Assembly (NCBI RefSeq): GCF_028453695.1 | Contig: NC_135772.1 | Coordinates: 7,254,001 to 7,318,000 of the forward strand | DNA from: Augochlora pura | Lineage: Eukaryota > Arthropoda > Insecta > Hymenoptera > Halictidae | DNA length: 64,000 nt | Direction of reading: 5' to 3' | Shown: positions 36,952 through 48,548 of the stretch, one piece after another | Layout: every line of letters starts with the position of its first letter | Numbering within the stretch: the first letter of the stretch is position 1 | Translations under genes and position numbers: made by a program | The notes under the pieces: model-generated | Databases searched by the model: none | Told to the model about the DNA's origin: nothing | What the model saw: the letters and a program-made list of their open reading frames with translations, nothing else

Positions 36952-37162
36952 AAGGAATAAGGTAATTCCCGTACTAGCAAACGTCAAGGAATATTTTTTT
37001 CGCCAGAACCTTGGCATCTGCAAGCGTACGGCTCGAATTGTTATTTCGGTCGCCGAACATGTACCGCTACAACCTCAAAAATAATAACAAATTGAATGAC
37101 TAAAAAAAAAAATTAGCACAGTTTTGTAGAGCAGAGACAGCTCTATCGAATAAATATGACGC
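36952..37162 (-). repeat. Right arm of 210-bp inverted repeat
   Basis: Runs from aaggaataaggtaattc to cgaataaatatgacgc and mirrors 36283-36492. The match breaks abruptly at 37163. Confidence 0.8.
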
Positions 37163-37740
37163 TGTTACGAGCCGAGGGCCGGTGCACACGTGGCCGGAGA
37201 TAAATGAGTTTGTGCGGATATTTTGAAAGGAATGCGTGGACTGGCCGATGCCTATTTCATCACCGGGTCGCCACCTAGTAGGATAAGGTTTCACGGACTG
37301 GCCGTTGCCTATTTCATCAACGGGTCGCCGCTAGTAAGAAATTGCGTGGACTGGCCGCTGCCTATTTCATCAACGGGTCGCCAGTAGGTGTAGGGATGGT
37401 TCACGGACTGGCCGGCGCCTATTTCATCACCGGGTCGCCGCTAGGTGTAAAGGTAGGGTAAGCGTGGACTGGCCGATGCCTATTTCATCACCGGGTCGCC
37501 AGTGGGTGTAGAGGTAAATGGTTTCGTGGACTGACCGGTGCCTATATCATCACCGGGTCGCCACCAGAAGGAAATTGCGTGGACTGGCCGCTGCCTATTT
37601 CATCACCGGGTCGCCACCTGATTGGGTAATGGGGTTTTGGATTGACTCTAATTTTGCCTCGTAACTTCGAAAGAAATATTAATAGATACACCTCGAGCGG
37701 CAAAGGTGTATCTTTGTGAGATTGTTACCAACAACTGACT
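37163..37740. mobile_element. GC-rich block carrying a minisatellite, possible LTR fragment
   Basis: The block begins tgttacgagccgaggg exactly where the inverted arm of the foldback ends. A TGTTACGAG start is common for insect LTRs, and the block could be an LTR or retroelement inserted into, or replacing, the right end of the foldback. Inside are seven copies of a conserved core (37234-37616). After the repeat array the sequence becomes AT-rich again. A candidate end ttaccaaca lies at about 37731, but no duplication pairs with the 37163 junction, so the class is open. Confidence 0.4.
37234..37616 (+). repeat. Minisatellite: seven copies of a 39-40 bp core with variable linkers
   Basis: Cores start at 37234, 37292, 37344, 37402, 37462, 37524 and 37577, i.e. 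periods of 52-62 bp. Each core has the form gcgtggactggccg-NTG-cc, then tatttcatcaccgggtcgcc; two copies have caacggg instead of caccggg. Linkers of 12-23 bp between cores vary in length and sequence, some containing taggtgta or gtagg. Conserved cores with unconstrained linkers are unusual for plain slippage. Confidence 0.9.
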
Positions 37741-40066
37741 CGAACTGGGAGATGGAATGAAATAACTTGTACACTGAATTGCAAGTAAAAACTAATATAA
37801 TGTATTAAACAAAAAATTGACGGGAAAAAATTTGATCTCCGGGAATGGAGTTTCGCGTGAAAAATTTGATTCTGCATTTTTTATTTATTTTTCCACGTGA
37901 AATGGTCTCTCGCATCACTGAAATCTGTGCAACAATTTTTGCAGAAAATTAGTTCGACGGGATTTAAGAAGATCCCTCTGTTCCACAGATATTAGCCGTT
38001 TAAGAACAAACGAGCTGCGTTAATATTAATCCGCGCGGGATTAGCAATTTTTGTTGTGAAAGCGGCACGGTGTTGCAATCACAGGAGCTCATTGTTGCAA
38101 AGACTGCATCGATGCAGAAGGTCTACAGTTTGCATCCGTATCAAAAGCAGCTGGAATGCTTAATCCCTACAAAGTCCCGCCTATGCTTTTGCGATGCGGT
38201 ATTCAATTCGGTTAATCTACCTGGAATTTCTACCGGTAACTCTCGCTCCGAACTCGAAAGATAGAAAAGAAAAATTTCCTCGAACTTTTAACAGAATTTA
38301 AATTAGTTGTAGCGGTCGCTAGAAGTTTCTATAAAGGCTATATTTTACAGAGCAAAGTTTGCCTTGTTTCACGATTTGTTCGATATTGTAATTTTTATTA
38401 TTATACATAGCAATAACAATTCTGCGAGATTCAAATGAATAAATGATGAGATTACAGTTACCTGTAAGTACAGAAATGTTAATTGTAATACCTAATATTT
38501 TTTTCCCTTTTCTTAAAAAATCTACCTTGAGAATTTAGACAGAACACTTCGAAAATTTGCCGAATACGTAAAGAAAAAAGTTCTGTTTTCCAAAAATACA
38601 AGTATGCCTTATAATTTTTATTAGGTCTAATGCTTGACTAGATTCAGAAATTAATTTTTATTGTAATATATTCAAATGAATTAAACTTTACGAATTGAAT
38701 CTGAATTTGGCTTTGAATTTAAACAATTTCGACAGCATCTAATGCGATGAATATAATCTTTCTAGTTTCAGTTTATACATTAAATTTCTTCGATATTTTA
38801 GTATGTTTAGGAAAGAAAGTATTATTGAAGAAAATGTTATTGTCTATCGTTGATACATAATATTGCTATCTTTGGACGAAATAAATCGTAAGCGTGAACT
38901 ATGAAACTTCGTCGATAAGTCCAACGGAACAATGATCGGTTCACACACGTTAGCATTACCATGAGACCTGACATCACGTGGTGATAACACTTGGTATGGT
39001 AATTTTGGAGTATTGAACTCTCTAAAGCGACCGGGACCTTTAACTGCCTGTAACACAACGGATCCGTTCCAAAGGCAGCAGTTATCGATTAATTAATGTA
39101 CCATTAACAAAAGGAGCAGTATTTGGTTCGCGTTCGCTCTAACGCGATGTTTGTTGAATATAATCTCTCGAAACCTGTACAATTGCATAAACGAATGCAG
39201 AAACAAGTACACTGTTTCGAGCGGGCCATCATTTCGAAATGCAACCTTAACAAAGTCACGTTTGTTTTTAGCAGTAATACGCCTTCATTAATTATTGTGT
39301 ATTATCATGCATATAATTGTGTATACTGTCATGCATATTCACGTTTCAAGACTATGTAATTAGGAATTAAAACATTGACAATTTAATAAACATTTCCCAC
39401 GGTTGAAAGCAGCCTTCGTACCCGACTTTATTCTTTATAAAAACAATTACATGCGGTATTCTATTCAGAAGTATGTAGTTTAAAATAATTACTGAGATTC
39501 GTATGTATAGCTGAAAATAAAAATTCAAACACTATAAGTGTAGTAAATATAACTACATATAATAATAGCAACTAATAACTGTAAGTAAATACAATAATTG
39601 ATCTAAATTACCTTTCTCTTGTTGACGTTAATCTTTCATTTTGTTAATATTAATCGTTTTTCTATTTGGTATTCAGTGGATGTTTATCGTAGATAAATGT
39701 GTAGAATTTGCTGTGTAATTCTATATCTTGGTTTTTAGATTATCGTCCATAGTATGCTACACTTCATCATTTTTTTCAGTAGCCGGACAGTAATAGTCGG
39801 CGTAAAACGCGCAACTCGATGGCGAATTATGAAAATTTGATATTCTTCAGCTACTGCGATTACGCAACGTCCGCATGTTTCTTTTGTTACAATATAATTT
39901 TCTGACGAAGTTATTGTCACTAGGGAATGAAAATGTGTTGATAAATAACATACATTGTACTTTCCGGTAAAAGCATACTCGCCAGCTGCATGCACTCTGT
40001 CATTTATATTTCAATCAATAATACGTGCAATTTTCCCGTTAAAAATCCCAAACAACTTAATAAATA
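37741..40066. other. AT-rich non-coding DNA
   Basis: No gene is supported; two overlapping minus-strand frames near 38837-39058 have no motif. Nothing repetitive is recognised before the solo LTR. Confidence 0.4.
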
Positions 40067-40070
40067 AATC

Positions 40071-40462
40071 TGTGGGGATTCAGTGATGAGGTTCTGGAAG
40101 GAGATTTACACCAATGTTTCACCGCACGGGAAATTACGATTGTTTATTGATAACTCGCGTTTACTATACAGGTAGTACAAACTAACGGAGCGGCGCGGAT
40201 TGACGGTTGTGCGACTAGGTATTGACTAGAAATAACTGAGAGCTTCCGTGCTGTTCGTTCGCCTTTTTATTCTGTCCTTGCCCAAAGGACAGCTTGTCCT
40301 TTCGACAAGGACCGCGAGACGCTTCGTTCAGCACGTGCTTTCTTGGCCGCGCGCAAGCCCGACCATAAAGGTATTTCCGTATACCTCTTGCTAATTTATG
40401 GTGGGCTTGCGGAGAAACGGAAGAACCGTTCTCGGGAGGTTCGTAGCGGCACGGCCGCTACA
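40071..40462 (+). mobile_element. Solo LTR, family member 1 (392 bp, 4-bp TSD)
   Basis: Starts tgtggggattcagtgatgag and ends cggcacggccgctaca, flanked by aatc on both sides (40067-40070 and 40463-40466). TG...CA ends and a 4-bp duplication fit a Gypsy-like LTR retrotransposon, left as a solo LTR after recombination between its two LTRs. Inside is a hairpin, aaggacagcttgtcctt, and a GC-rich 3' part with ccgttctcgggaggttcgta. A second member lies at 58464-58868 in the same orientation. Confidence 0.88.
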
Positions 40463-43400
40463 AATCAATTAAATCGAAATTCCTCTGTCATAGATTAAAG
40501 TTATTAACTTATTTTCTGTACATGCCAAATGAATTCTTTAAAAACATATCTGTGTATTAGTGTGTGTTCAGGCATTTTCGAGATACGCGAAACGTTACGA
40601 AATGTCAGAATCTCCCTTAACTAATTTGCTAATAGAGCTTTCGATTCAGCTTGCAAATTAATTAAACACAAATAATGCACCCACGCATGGCGTAATCAAC
40701 AGGATTGAACAACCAAACTTTTCGAGCAAAATTAACTATTAACTATTTCCCAAACAAGCTAACGGACAAGTCATTAAAATAATTGTATTATGCATGTCTG
40801 TAGTTATAGCATAGTGTTACAGTTTCGTTTGTCGAAATCAGAGCCACGGTTTCAATGATTCAAGAGAGGTGTACTGACAATATTGAAGCAATAAGTGAAC
40901 TAAAACTGCTTGTCATTATCTTGTCTAACTAGTTAAACATTCAAATAATTATAATTTCCGTTGTCAGAGTCAGAATCAGTTAGATCATAAAATTAGAAAT
41001 ACTTGAGCAAAACGTCTGCATTTGTTAAATTCATTTTTATAATTCTATTCACACATGAAACTTAATTTATTAATTATTCATTATGTCACCGTAGTCGACG
41101 TTTCATCTTCTAACGGAAAATTAATTCATTGTCAAACATTTTGTGTCAGCTACATTTGACATCCTTTGCTCGAAAATAATTGCTGTTGCGGTAACGGAGT
41201 TATTAAGCTGGTCCAGTTAAACGATAAAGCAACTCGTTGCTATAACCGCATCGCTCAACATAATTATAAAGAATAATGATAAAATCGCAGTTCGCAATTA
41301 CTGATAATGAGGTTAAACTGTTTCCAATTATAACAAACGGGGCCCCAGTTATAAGTATCTACTGCAACGCTCCCACTTGGTTTTTTGACGCTGACTTGCA
41401 CCAAAAGATAAAAAGTTTTTCCAGTTCAAACAGTTCTATGTACTATAAACTGAATTTTGAAGCAAATTTAGGTCAAAATACCCAAAAATAGAATTTATAA
41501 AAATTCTCATAAGATAAAATGTAATTAATTTGAATTAACGGAATCATTTCTTTGTATTTTACAAGTTTCTGCTCATAATTTGAAATAAAAACAAACGAAT
41601 CAAATTTTATTCGACATTACCTAATAATTATTTATCTGGATAAAAATGTGTACGAATAAGATTTTATTGAAATAAGAATATTCTAATATTCTAATAATAA
41701 TTATTCTATAAATAATAATCTATAATATAAATATATTCTTATAAAACTACGTAAAAACAAACACTATCAACAATTATACGCATCAGTATTCGAGTAATTT
41801 TACAATTTTAATCTTTAATCTTTAATTCATCCTATTTGCATTTGAATAAGAAACAACTTTTTCAAGGTTTTTCTCTACTCGTGAATAAAACAGTCTCTCC
41901 ATGGAAATAGGTAAGATTATACACGCAACAGAATATTTATCCGTAAATCTAATTCCCCGAGTAAAACTCATCCCCTTAGTCGCGAACGTTTTAGCGTAAA
42001 ACCTCCTGCAAAAAGCTGCGAGATAATACATATTACAAGACCTACGGTTAGCGGAAGCTATTGTGGCTGGGATTCCTTTTCTCTGAGTTTCAGATCTGAA
42101 TTTAATTTCTCGAAAGGTTACACCTTTTTCCGCTGCAGCCCTTTTTCGTAAGAATACGGCAACGCGTCCTAGATACTTTTCACCGGAACCAGCGCGAGAC
42201 GTTCCTATATTACCAACTAGACTGCGGATGTTAATGCGAATTTCCATCTCCGTGAACAAATCGCGAAAATGGAAGTGTGCGACATTTCATGTCCTGACAG
42301 GAAACAAAAATTCGATTTCTATTTCCTCTGTGTTTTTAGAAAAACATAGTACATACATTTAACCAGTGTATTTGAAATATTGATAATTGAACTGTAAATA
42401 ATATACATTCGTCGATTAAAAATGTTTAATGTTTATTCTGAATATAATGTAACGTCAAATAATGTGAGCTGAATGACATTTGCATAATACAATGTGTCAA
42501 TACGCGTATTATCATATAAAATCATAAGAATAATGGAAAAGGTAAATATTTCTTCTATTATAGTTCTTTATTTTAGTCAGCACTGAAGAGATTAAAGAAA
42601 ATACTGTGCTTATAACAAACTGTTGCCGTAAAGATGGTGTCAGAGAGCATATGAAAGAACTTTTCGGTTTCCACATTCTAATCCCGGCACATGGGAGAGG
42701 TCTTTGGCGAACGATTTCCTTCTATTTCCTTCGAAATAGGTTGTGCTTGTACTTTGCGATTACGTTTGAAAGTGAACGATGTTCCGGCAAGCGCGTAGCA
42801 CATGCTTTCCAGCTCGCAAACTCTTTGCAGAAAGAATCGCGGCGTTTGCACGCGAAATCCACCTTTAGAAATCGATATGCACGCTTCAAGGTAAATTCAT
42901 GAACGAACAAGCGTGCCGAGGGGTGGAAGCCGGCGGTGCAAGTAACTTTTAACGATACAGGTCCTAGATTGTGAACGCAGCGTGCAGATGTTCAGGTATC
43001 ATAGTTGCCGAGACGCATCGATCACAAAATGGGAGGAGCACGACGCGACGATTGAATTTTGCAGGACTGTTTTGCGGAGTTCGAAAAATAAAGTTCGATC
43101 AGGATATACGTACTTCCGAGGGGAAACAACACGAGACGAGCTTGATACGTGCTCGTCTCGTGGTTAATTCGAACTGGAAATGTTAAGTTTATCACCGATG
43201 GCGCGTAAGTGCGAAAAGATAAATCTAGTCACTCAAATTTTAAGTATATTACCATATTCATTTTGAGCGATCATGAATGGAGAACAATATTTTATTACAA
43301 GAAATGTAAGTCTGTAAGTACATACTTCAGAGCAAGTAGGATTCGTTACATTAATCACATTGGTGATCGGTCACGAGTTAACTAGTGTTCTTATATCTAG

Positions 43401-46400
43401 ATATTGTAAAATTGCATACAACAAATAAAAAATAATACAAATAAGCAAACAATGAAAAAATTAAAACAGAATAATGAATAAAATAAAAAATTATAGAAAA
43501 ATAAAATTAATATTTTTGTTGATACAAAATAAATTTGTACCCTATGTTAAGAGGTTTACTACATCTAAGAATATGAATATAAATTATATTCTTATAAGTT
43601 ATTTCTTAATTTATTTTACAAAAATTATAACATGAGAAAAATATCTTATAATAAAAATGAAGTAATTTTGAGTTGAACTTCTCTGAATACATTTACTATC
43701 TGAGAAAATTTATTTAAAAGGATATAAAAATAAACAGTCAATTCAAATCTGCAACTATAGAAACAGATTTGTTTATGTATTATATGTGTATTATATAGTA
43801 TTATGATTTGTTATGTATTATATTTCATTTTGACCTGACACGTAAGATCAGATAAAACCCAATAGGAAATAATCAGTCGCAATTTAATGAGACAATTAAA
43901 TCATTGGTAATATATACTGCATGAATATCGCATAATTAATATTCATGCATCAAAGAACTGCAATCCAATTACTCAAAAAATTCAATTATCATATTCGAAG
44001 GAAATTTGAAGCGCGCGTGAAAAATAATTAAAAAGGTCGTCGAAATTCATGAATATTATTATCCAATTTGAAAATCCCAGAGAATCAAGCACGATAAATT
44101 AAAAAGAAATTTCGCAGATAACGATCAAATCTAGATAGACACCAGTGAATTGAACAGTGATATTTTTACTTTTTCGTTACAATTAAGTAATTACATTACC
44201 TGAAAAAAATTGTATTACTTCTATTTACAAAGCAAACGTTTTTGCATTTGCTCATGAACTTATATAAACCTTAAATTAACCCTTCCACGACTGCCATCGT
44301 ATCTGCACGACATACCAATTCACATTTTCATACATTAATAAGTAAATAACATTGTAATTTTAATAATGTTAACAAATTTGCAACATTAATTTCATGATAT
44401 TAGCGTAACATTGTATCGTATAAATACATGAATGTACAATTATAGGGAGACATTTATTAGTATGTAGTATTGTTATAATTACAATACATTATTCCGACAG
44501 AGCTGGCTTAAATATTCAAACCTGGAATATGCAATTTATGTTTAAACTTTTTCAAAAATAAAAACAGCTGTATGTTAATAAAACTTAACATTATATGTTT
44601 CCTATTTGTACTAAGAAAAATATTCGAATTTAAAAAACCAATTTTCAAGAATTCTTGTTTTACGTTGCCCTTTGCTATGAAAAATTGTATTTGCATAAAA
44701 ATTTAGCTACTGCATTTTGAAAACTGAATTATATATTGTTATTGAAATCTTTTATCGATACGTGCGTAAAAATCTGGAATCTGTGTCGCAATAATAAGCA
44801 AATTCTAGTTCGTGTCTTTCTATGAATGTCAGACTCTTGTGTGTCCTGTTCCGAATCGAAATACTCGCTCCAGCTCTTTCACAACCTTATCATGTTATGG
44901 TTGGTCTCTGTTAGTTCATATGTGGTTTTTCCAAATAAGACCAGTATTTCTTGCGCGGCTAAGACAACAGTCTACCGCAAACCGATCGACGACTGTATTT
45001 TATTAATCCGCTACTTTTCCTGATGGAAGTTCCTTCGGCTCTGAAAGCACTTAGTCGGCACCAAAATAAGTTTGGCTGAAATGGACGGCAGACTTCTGGA
45101 TGAAGAGAGGTTGCGCCGGATATTGGAAATATGATACTCTCTCATCGGAAAAGTTCGAAAGTGAATACTGACTTCAGAGAACATACTTGCTTTCGAGGAA
45201 ACATGTCGAGAAAATGCGAAATTGTGAAACGCGGCGGCGTCGAAACGCTACGCAGGTCTCAAAGCCGTTAATGATACGTTTTAATGAGGTCATTTAAACA
45301 AGAAGCCGTTCCCCAATTTACATGAAAGAAGACCGTAAGCACAGAAGATAAAATATTGCAAAGAAAAGCTAATAAAAGTTTAAGAAATACATTTTCTCCC
45401 ATGCGTTTAACGTCAGTTCAACTGGCACGCATATTTATTTCACATAGCTAACAAAACAATTATAAAAATTATGATATTTCTTCAAAATATTTCTTCTTAA
45501 AAAAAGAAAAGAGTATTTGGTATCATTATCGCTACTATAATTTGAAACAATCAACATTTTTTTAAATAGCTGGAAGTTTCACTTCATTTTCATTGTTAAT
45601 ATAAATATTTTTGTAAAATTTTTTCTCAGTATTATCATTTACTAAGTTTTCATGGATTTGCTGGTATTCGTTTATATTTTTTCAAAAGGAGGCTAATTGA
45701 AGAGCTTCACAAAGATTTACTGGCTGTGTAAATTCAGATCGCGTAAATTGATATCATAATGGATATTATATTTACCGTGTAAGAAAGATACTCACGTAAA
45801 TAGAGGGACGAGTGTAGTTTATGAAATTTCATACCATGCGACGCAAAGTCCTGTTAGTTGAATGAAATTTACTGAAGCTTTGAAGCCATTGACTTCACAG
45901 TGTTGGAACTTGATGCTGAAGATATAAACCCATATTAACTTTTTATAAGATTAAACCATAGTCTACCAACCCTTTTTATTCAAAGTCCTGTGTTTGAAGC
46001 TTGCATTGTACCTTGTCTCTTTTGAGCGAAGTATCTCCATTATCGATTATTAAAAAAATATTTAATCTGAAAAACGGTTAGTAGATTTACTCCTACAAAT
46101 ACTGGGACGCGTGATGCTGCGTTGAGAACATTTCCAACTCACACCGACATGTCTTTAATATAGATACATTTACTGTTCCCCGAGGTTTCCTCGTATGTGA
46201 CGATTCAGATATAGAAATATACACAAGTATCTCTGTTTGAATAAATAAAATAAATAAATGAAACACGAAGCTACCACATTACAAGAATTTAAGAATATCT
46301 TGACATTATTTTAAACTCACGGTAATTACGAGTAATAAAGAGATAGATCATCATATAATCTCTTACGATCAAGCGATAAAACGGAATCCACAAATGCATT

Positions 46401-47100
46401 TCACATTTTGGTATAGAATAAAAGTAACTTTTCATTTATTACTAACAGTAATATTAGTTTTTAATCTCGAAAACATATAGGCTGTCTGTGATTGGTATAG
46501 GAATAACGGAAGAAAACGCGGTACACTTGATTCGCTGTATTGGAAGGACGAGAATAATGCAGGCGAGTTACGAGAATACAAAGGGATTGTCGATCGACGC
46601 TTGCCAACGACCAGCGACTAGCGAAAGATGGATCGCAAGAATTAACGCGGAAAGATTTCCTATAATTTCCCGCGATTGTTCCATGACGGCACGTAATGCA
46701 TACAATCCAATGCTCGGGAACTGAAAACAACCGAGATATTCAGAAAAGGTATGAATACGGCCCGTCAAGGTTCGAGTATACTCATAAGTCTTCCGCAGAA
46801 TTGATGTCAGTCGTTGCGAATCCTGCCGGGCGAAATACTACAAAATAATATGTTTAACAACATTTAACCTCTTGTCTCTGTTTAAATAAAGTTTACTAAA
46901 CCTTTTATTCCATAATATTTTTCATGGCAATCCTATGAGTACGGAAAAATAATCTATCGTCACATATTCGTACAAATATTTAAGTCCCTAGAAACATTTT
47001 TCACTGCATTATAATCTTTGTTCCCTTCTTTTTGGTACCATTGTTTCCGTAATTTTATTATTTTTTATTGATTTTTTAATACAATTTTTAAACTGTAGAG
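40463..47100. other. AT-rich non-coding DNA, no gene supported
   Basis: GC-richer patches occur at 42000-42240 and 42680-43180, where open frames of 60-145 codons overlap on both strands without recognisable domains. An A-rich stretch runs from 43420 to 43520. A short hairpin (tgcatgaatat / atattcatgca) lies at about 43918-43949. TTAACCCTTCCACG at about 44277 resembles one piggyBac end, but no partner was found. Confidence 0.35.
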
Positions 47101-47103
47101 AAG

Positions 47104-47302
47104 TACAGCAAATTCTCTTCAATTGTCTTTCAGCTTGTAAACAAAAATGGACAATTTGGAAAGAGAAGATACGATTATTTATAGTCACCAATTGCTAAAA
47201 ACTATAAAAACGAACCGTGAAGCTCGAATAATTGTATCTCCTCTTCCCAAATTGTCCATTTTTTTTTACAAGCTGAGAGACAGTTGGAGAGAATTTACTG
47301 TA
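47104..47302. repeat. Hairpin with about 77-bp arms
   Basis: Arms 47104-47180 and 47226-47302 are inverted copies: gcaaattctcttcaattgtc, cagcttgtaaacaaaaatgg, acaatttggaaagagaagat on the left against their complements on the right with a few mismatches. The loop is about 45 bp and contains its own short atag/ctat stem. Possible origins are a foldback MITE or a long hairpin RNA gene. Short open frames on both strands across it reflect the symmetry only. Confidence 0.8.
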
Positions 47303-47398
47303 GTTACTTTTAAATATTTTACATTTTCACAGTAACTATTATTTCGTTATAGAAAATCTTAGAAAGATCCAAATGATCTGAAAGATCTCTAAAATTAA

Positions 47399-47581
47399 CC
47401 TCGGGAACCCGAAGACTTATTTTATTAATTCAAATGCACACAGAGTCCTCCTTTTCGGCAGTTTTACGAACTATGAAATAAAGTATAAGGGTAAATAAAG
47501 GCTTAATATTCTAATGCCCATTTCCACCTCTGTAGACAAGATTAAAATTTCGTGGATGAACGCCACAGTGTCGTTCCAGGG
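47399..47581. mobile_element. Possible 183-bp piggyBac-type MITE
   Basis: TTAA (47395-47398) is followed by cctcgggaacccg, and the other end, read on the minus strand, is ccctggaacgacac before a TTAA at 47582-47585. The terminal repeats agree in about 9 of the first 12 bases allowing one gap. TTAA flanks alone are common in AT-rich DNA, so this is tentative. Confidence 0.4.
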
Positions 47582-47744
47582 TTAATTATGTTTGTAAGTG
47601 GACCATAAATGTAAGGGAAACACACGGGCAATCTGGACTGCTATACGTACATATCTAGAATTTTGGAAAATTAGCAACGGCGCGTAGATTGAAATGAAAC
47701 GCGAGTTTTGACCACGAAAATTTCGTCTAAAACAATTTGATCAT

Positions 47745-48000
47745 TTATGACTATTTATACATTTTATTATCCGTATACACAGATATAGAAATTCGTGTAT
47801 TACAGTATACGGATACTGTCAACGCGTACATGTCCAAGTCACATCGCACTGCAACCGATGCGTACATATTTGTTTTCCGATTACATTGTTGTCGCATCAT
47901 GATCAAACTTCACTGTACCGCATTATGGGAATAAATGTGTATGTGTTAAAAATCCATATGTATCCGTGAACCTGTGTATTTAATACTGCACGAGTAATCG
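47745..48000. repeat. Degenerate TACACG/TATCCG-rich block
   Basis: Contains ccgtatacacag, cgtgtattacagtatacgga, tgtatccgtgaacctgtgta and related strings. Similar strings recur at 51225-51365, 52305-52380 and 52490-52680, suggesting one old family of loosely tandem repeats. Confidence 0.45.
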
Positions 48001-48479
48001 CGCATTTGAATTATACGGAACTAGACCCGAATTCGCTTATGATTTTACTGTCTCATGTCGTAGACAGCGCGCAGTTACCATAGAATGGCAACATTTTGTA
48101 GCCTTAAAGTATGCAAGAGTTGTGTTTTTAATATGACAATGTCAAATAAAAATATGTAATTGCATCTAGAACTTTTTGTGTTCTTATCTTTATTTTTAGA
48201 AATTAGCCTTCCTCTGGTATTTACATAATTTTTATTATGCGGCAATGCCCGAAATCCCAATTGCATCAGTCCGCCTCGCAATTTCGAATCGTCCGATAAC
48301 CTTGAACCGTGCGACGATTTCGGACTATGTACCCGTGTTACGAACGCATGACCGAGACCGCCTGACTTTTTTCGAGCACGACTGAGTCCGATAACTCGAG
48401 TACCCACACATCTCTAGATTTCGCACGATACAGTTAAACAACCGCGAACTGTTGGTTACGATTCTTTACTCCCATCAAA

Positions 48480-48548
48480 AGGAATACAATCGGATCAACC
48501 AAACCAAATTTCCCATTATTCGATTCTGCATGCAGATATACCTATTAA
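48480..48548 (-). repeat. Outer part of left arm of the large inverted duplication
   Basis: Read on the minus strand, ttaataggtatatctgcatg followed by cagaatcgaataatggg aligns with ttaatgcgcatatcg and tagaatcaaataacgagg at 52049-52095. This piece is separated from the rest of the arm by the piggyBac insertion at 48549-49617. Confidence 0.6.

Larger units (their letters stand above)
36207..37162. mobile_element. Mariner-ended foldback element, right end lost
   Basis: A TA (36205-36206) is followed by ttgggttggggaataagttc, a mariner-type terminus. Inside lie two inverted arms of about 210 bp, 36283-36492 and 36952-37162, nearly identical when reverse-complemented. They share catatttattcgatagagct, gcgaccgaaataacaattcg and ttgacgtttgctagtacgg. 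The central 459 bp holds no transposase, but repeats the ttctcttattttacaacgat segment of 36243 at 36750. The right arm stops at 37162, where sequence beginning tgttacgagcc takes over, so the outer 76 bp and right terminus are missing. Confidence 0.75.

Noticed and set aside
37163..37740. CRISPR-like array, because of cores separated by variable linkers
   Set aside because: Cores are 39-40 bp and imperfect, linkers are only 12-23 bp and partly alike, and the setting is an insect genome; a minisatellite fits better.
41822..42259. 145-codon minus-strand frame as a gene
   Set aside because: No motif; lies in a GC-richer patch where long frames are expected by chance.
44277..44300. TTAACCCTTCCACG as a piggyBac end
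   Set aside because: No inverted partner followed by TTAA within 2 kb.
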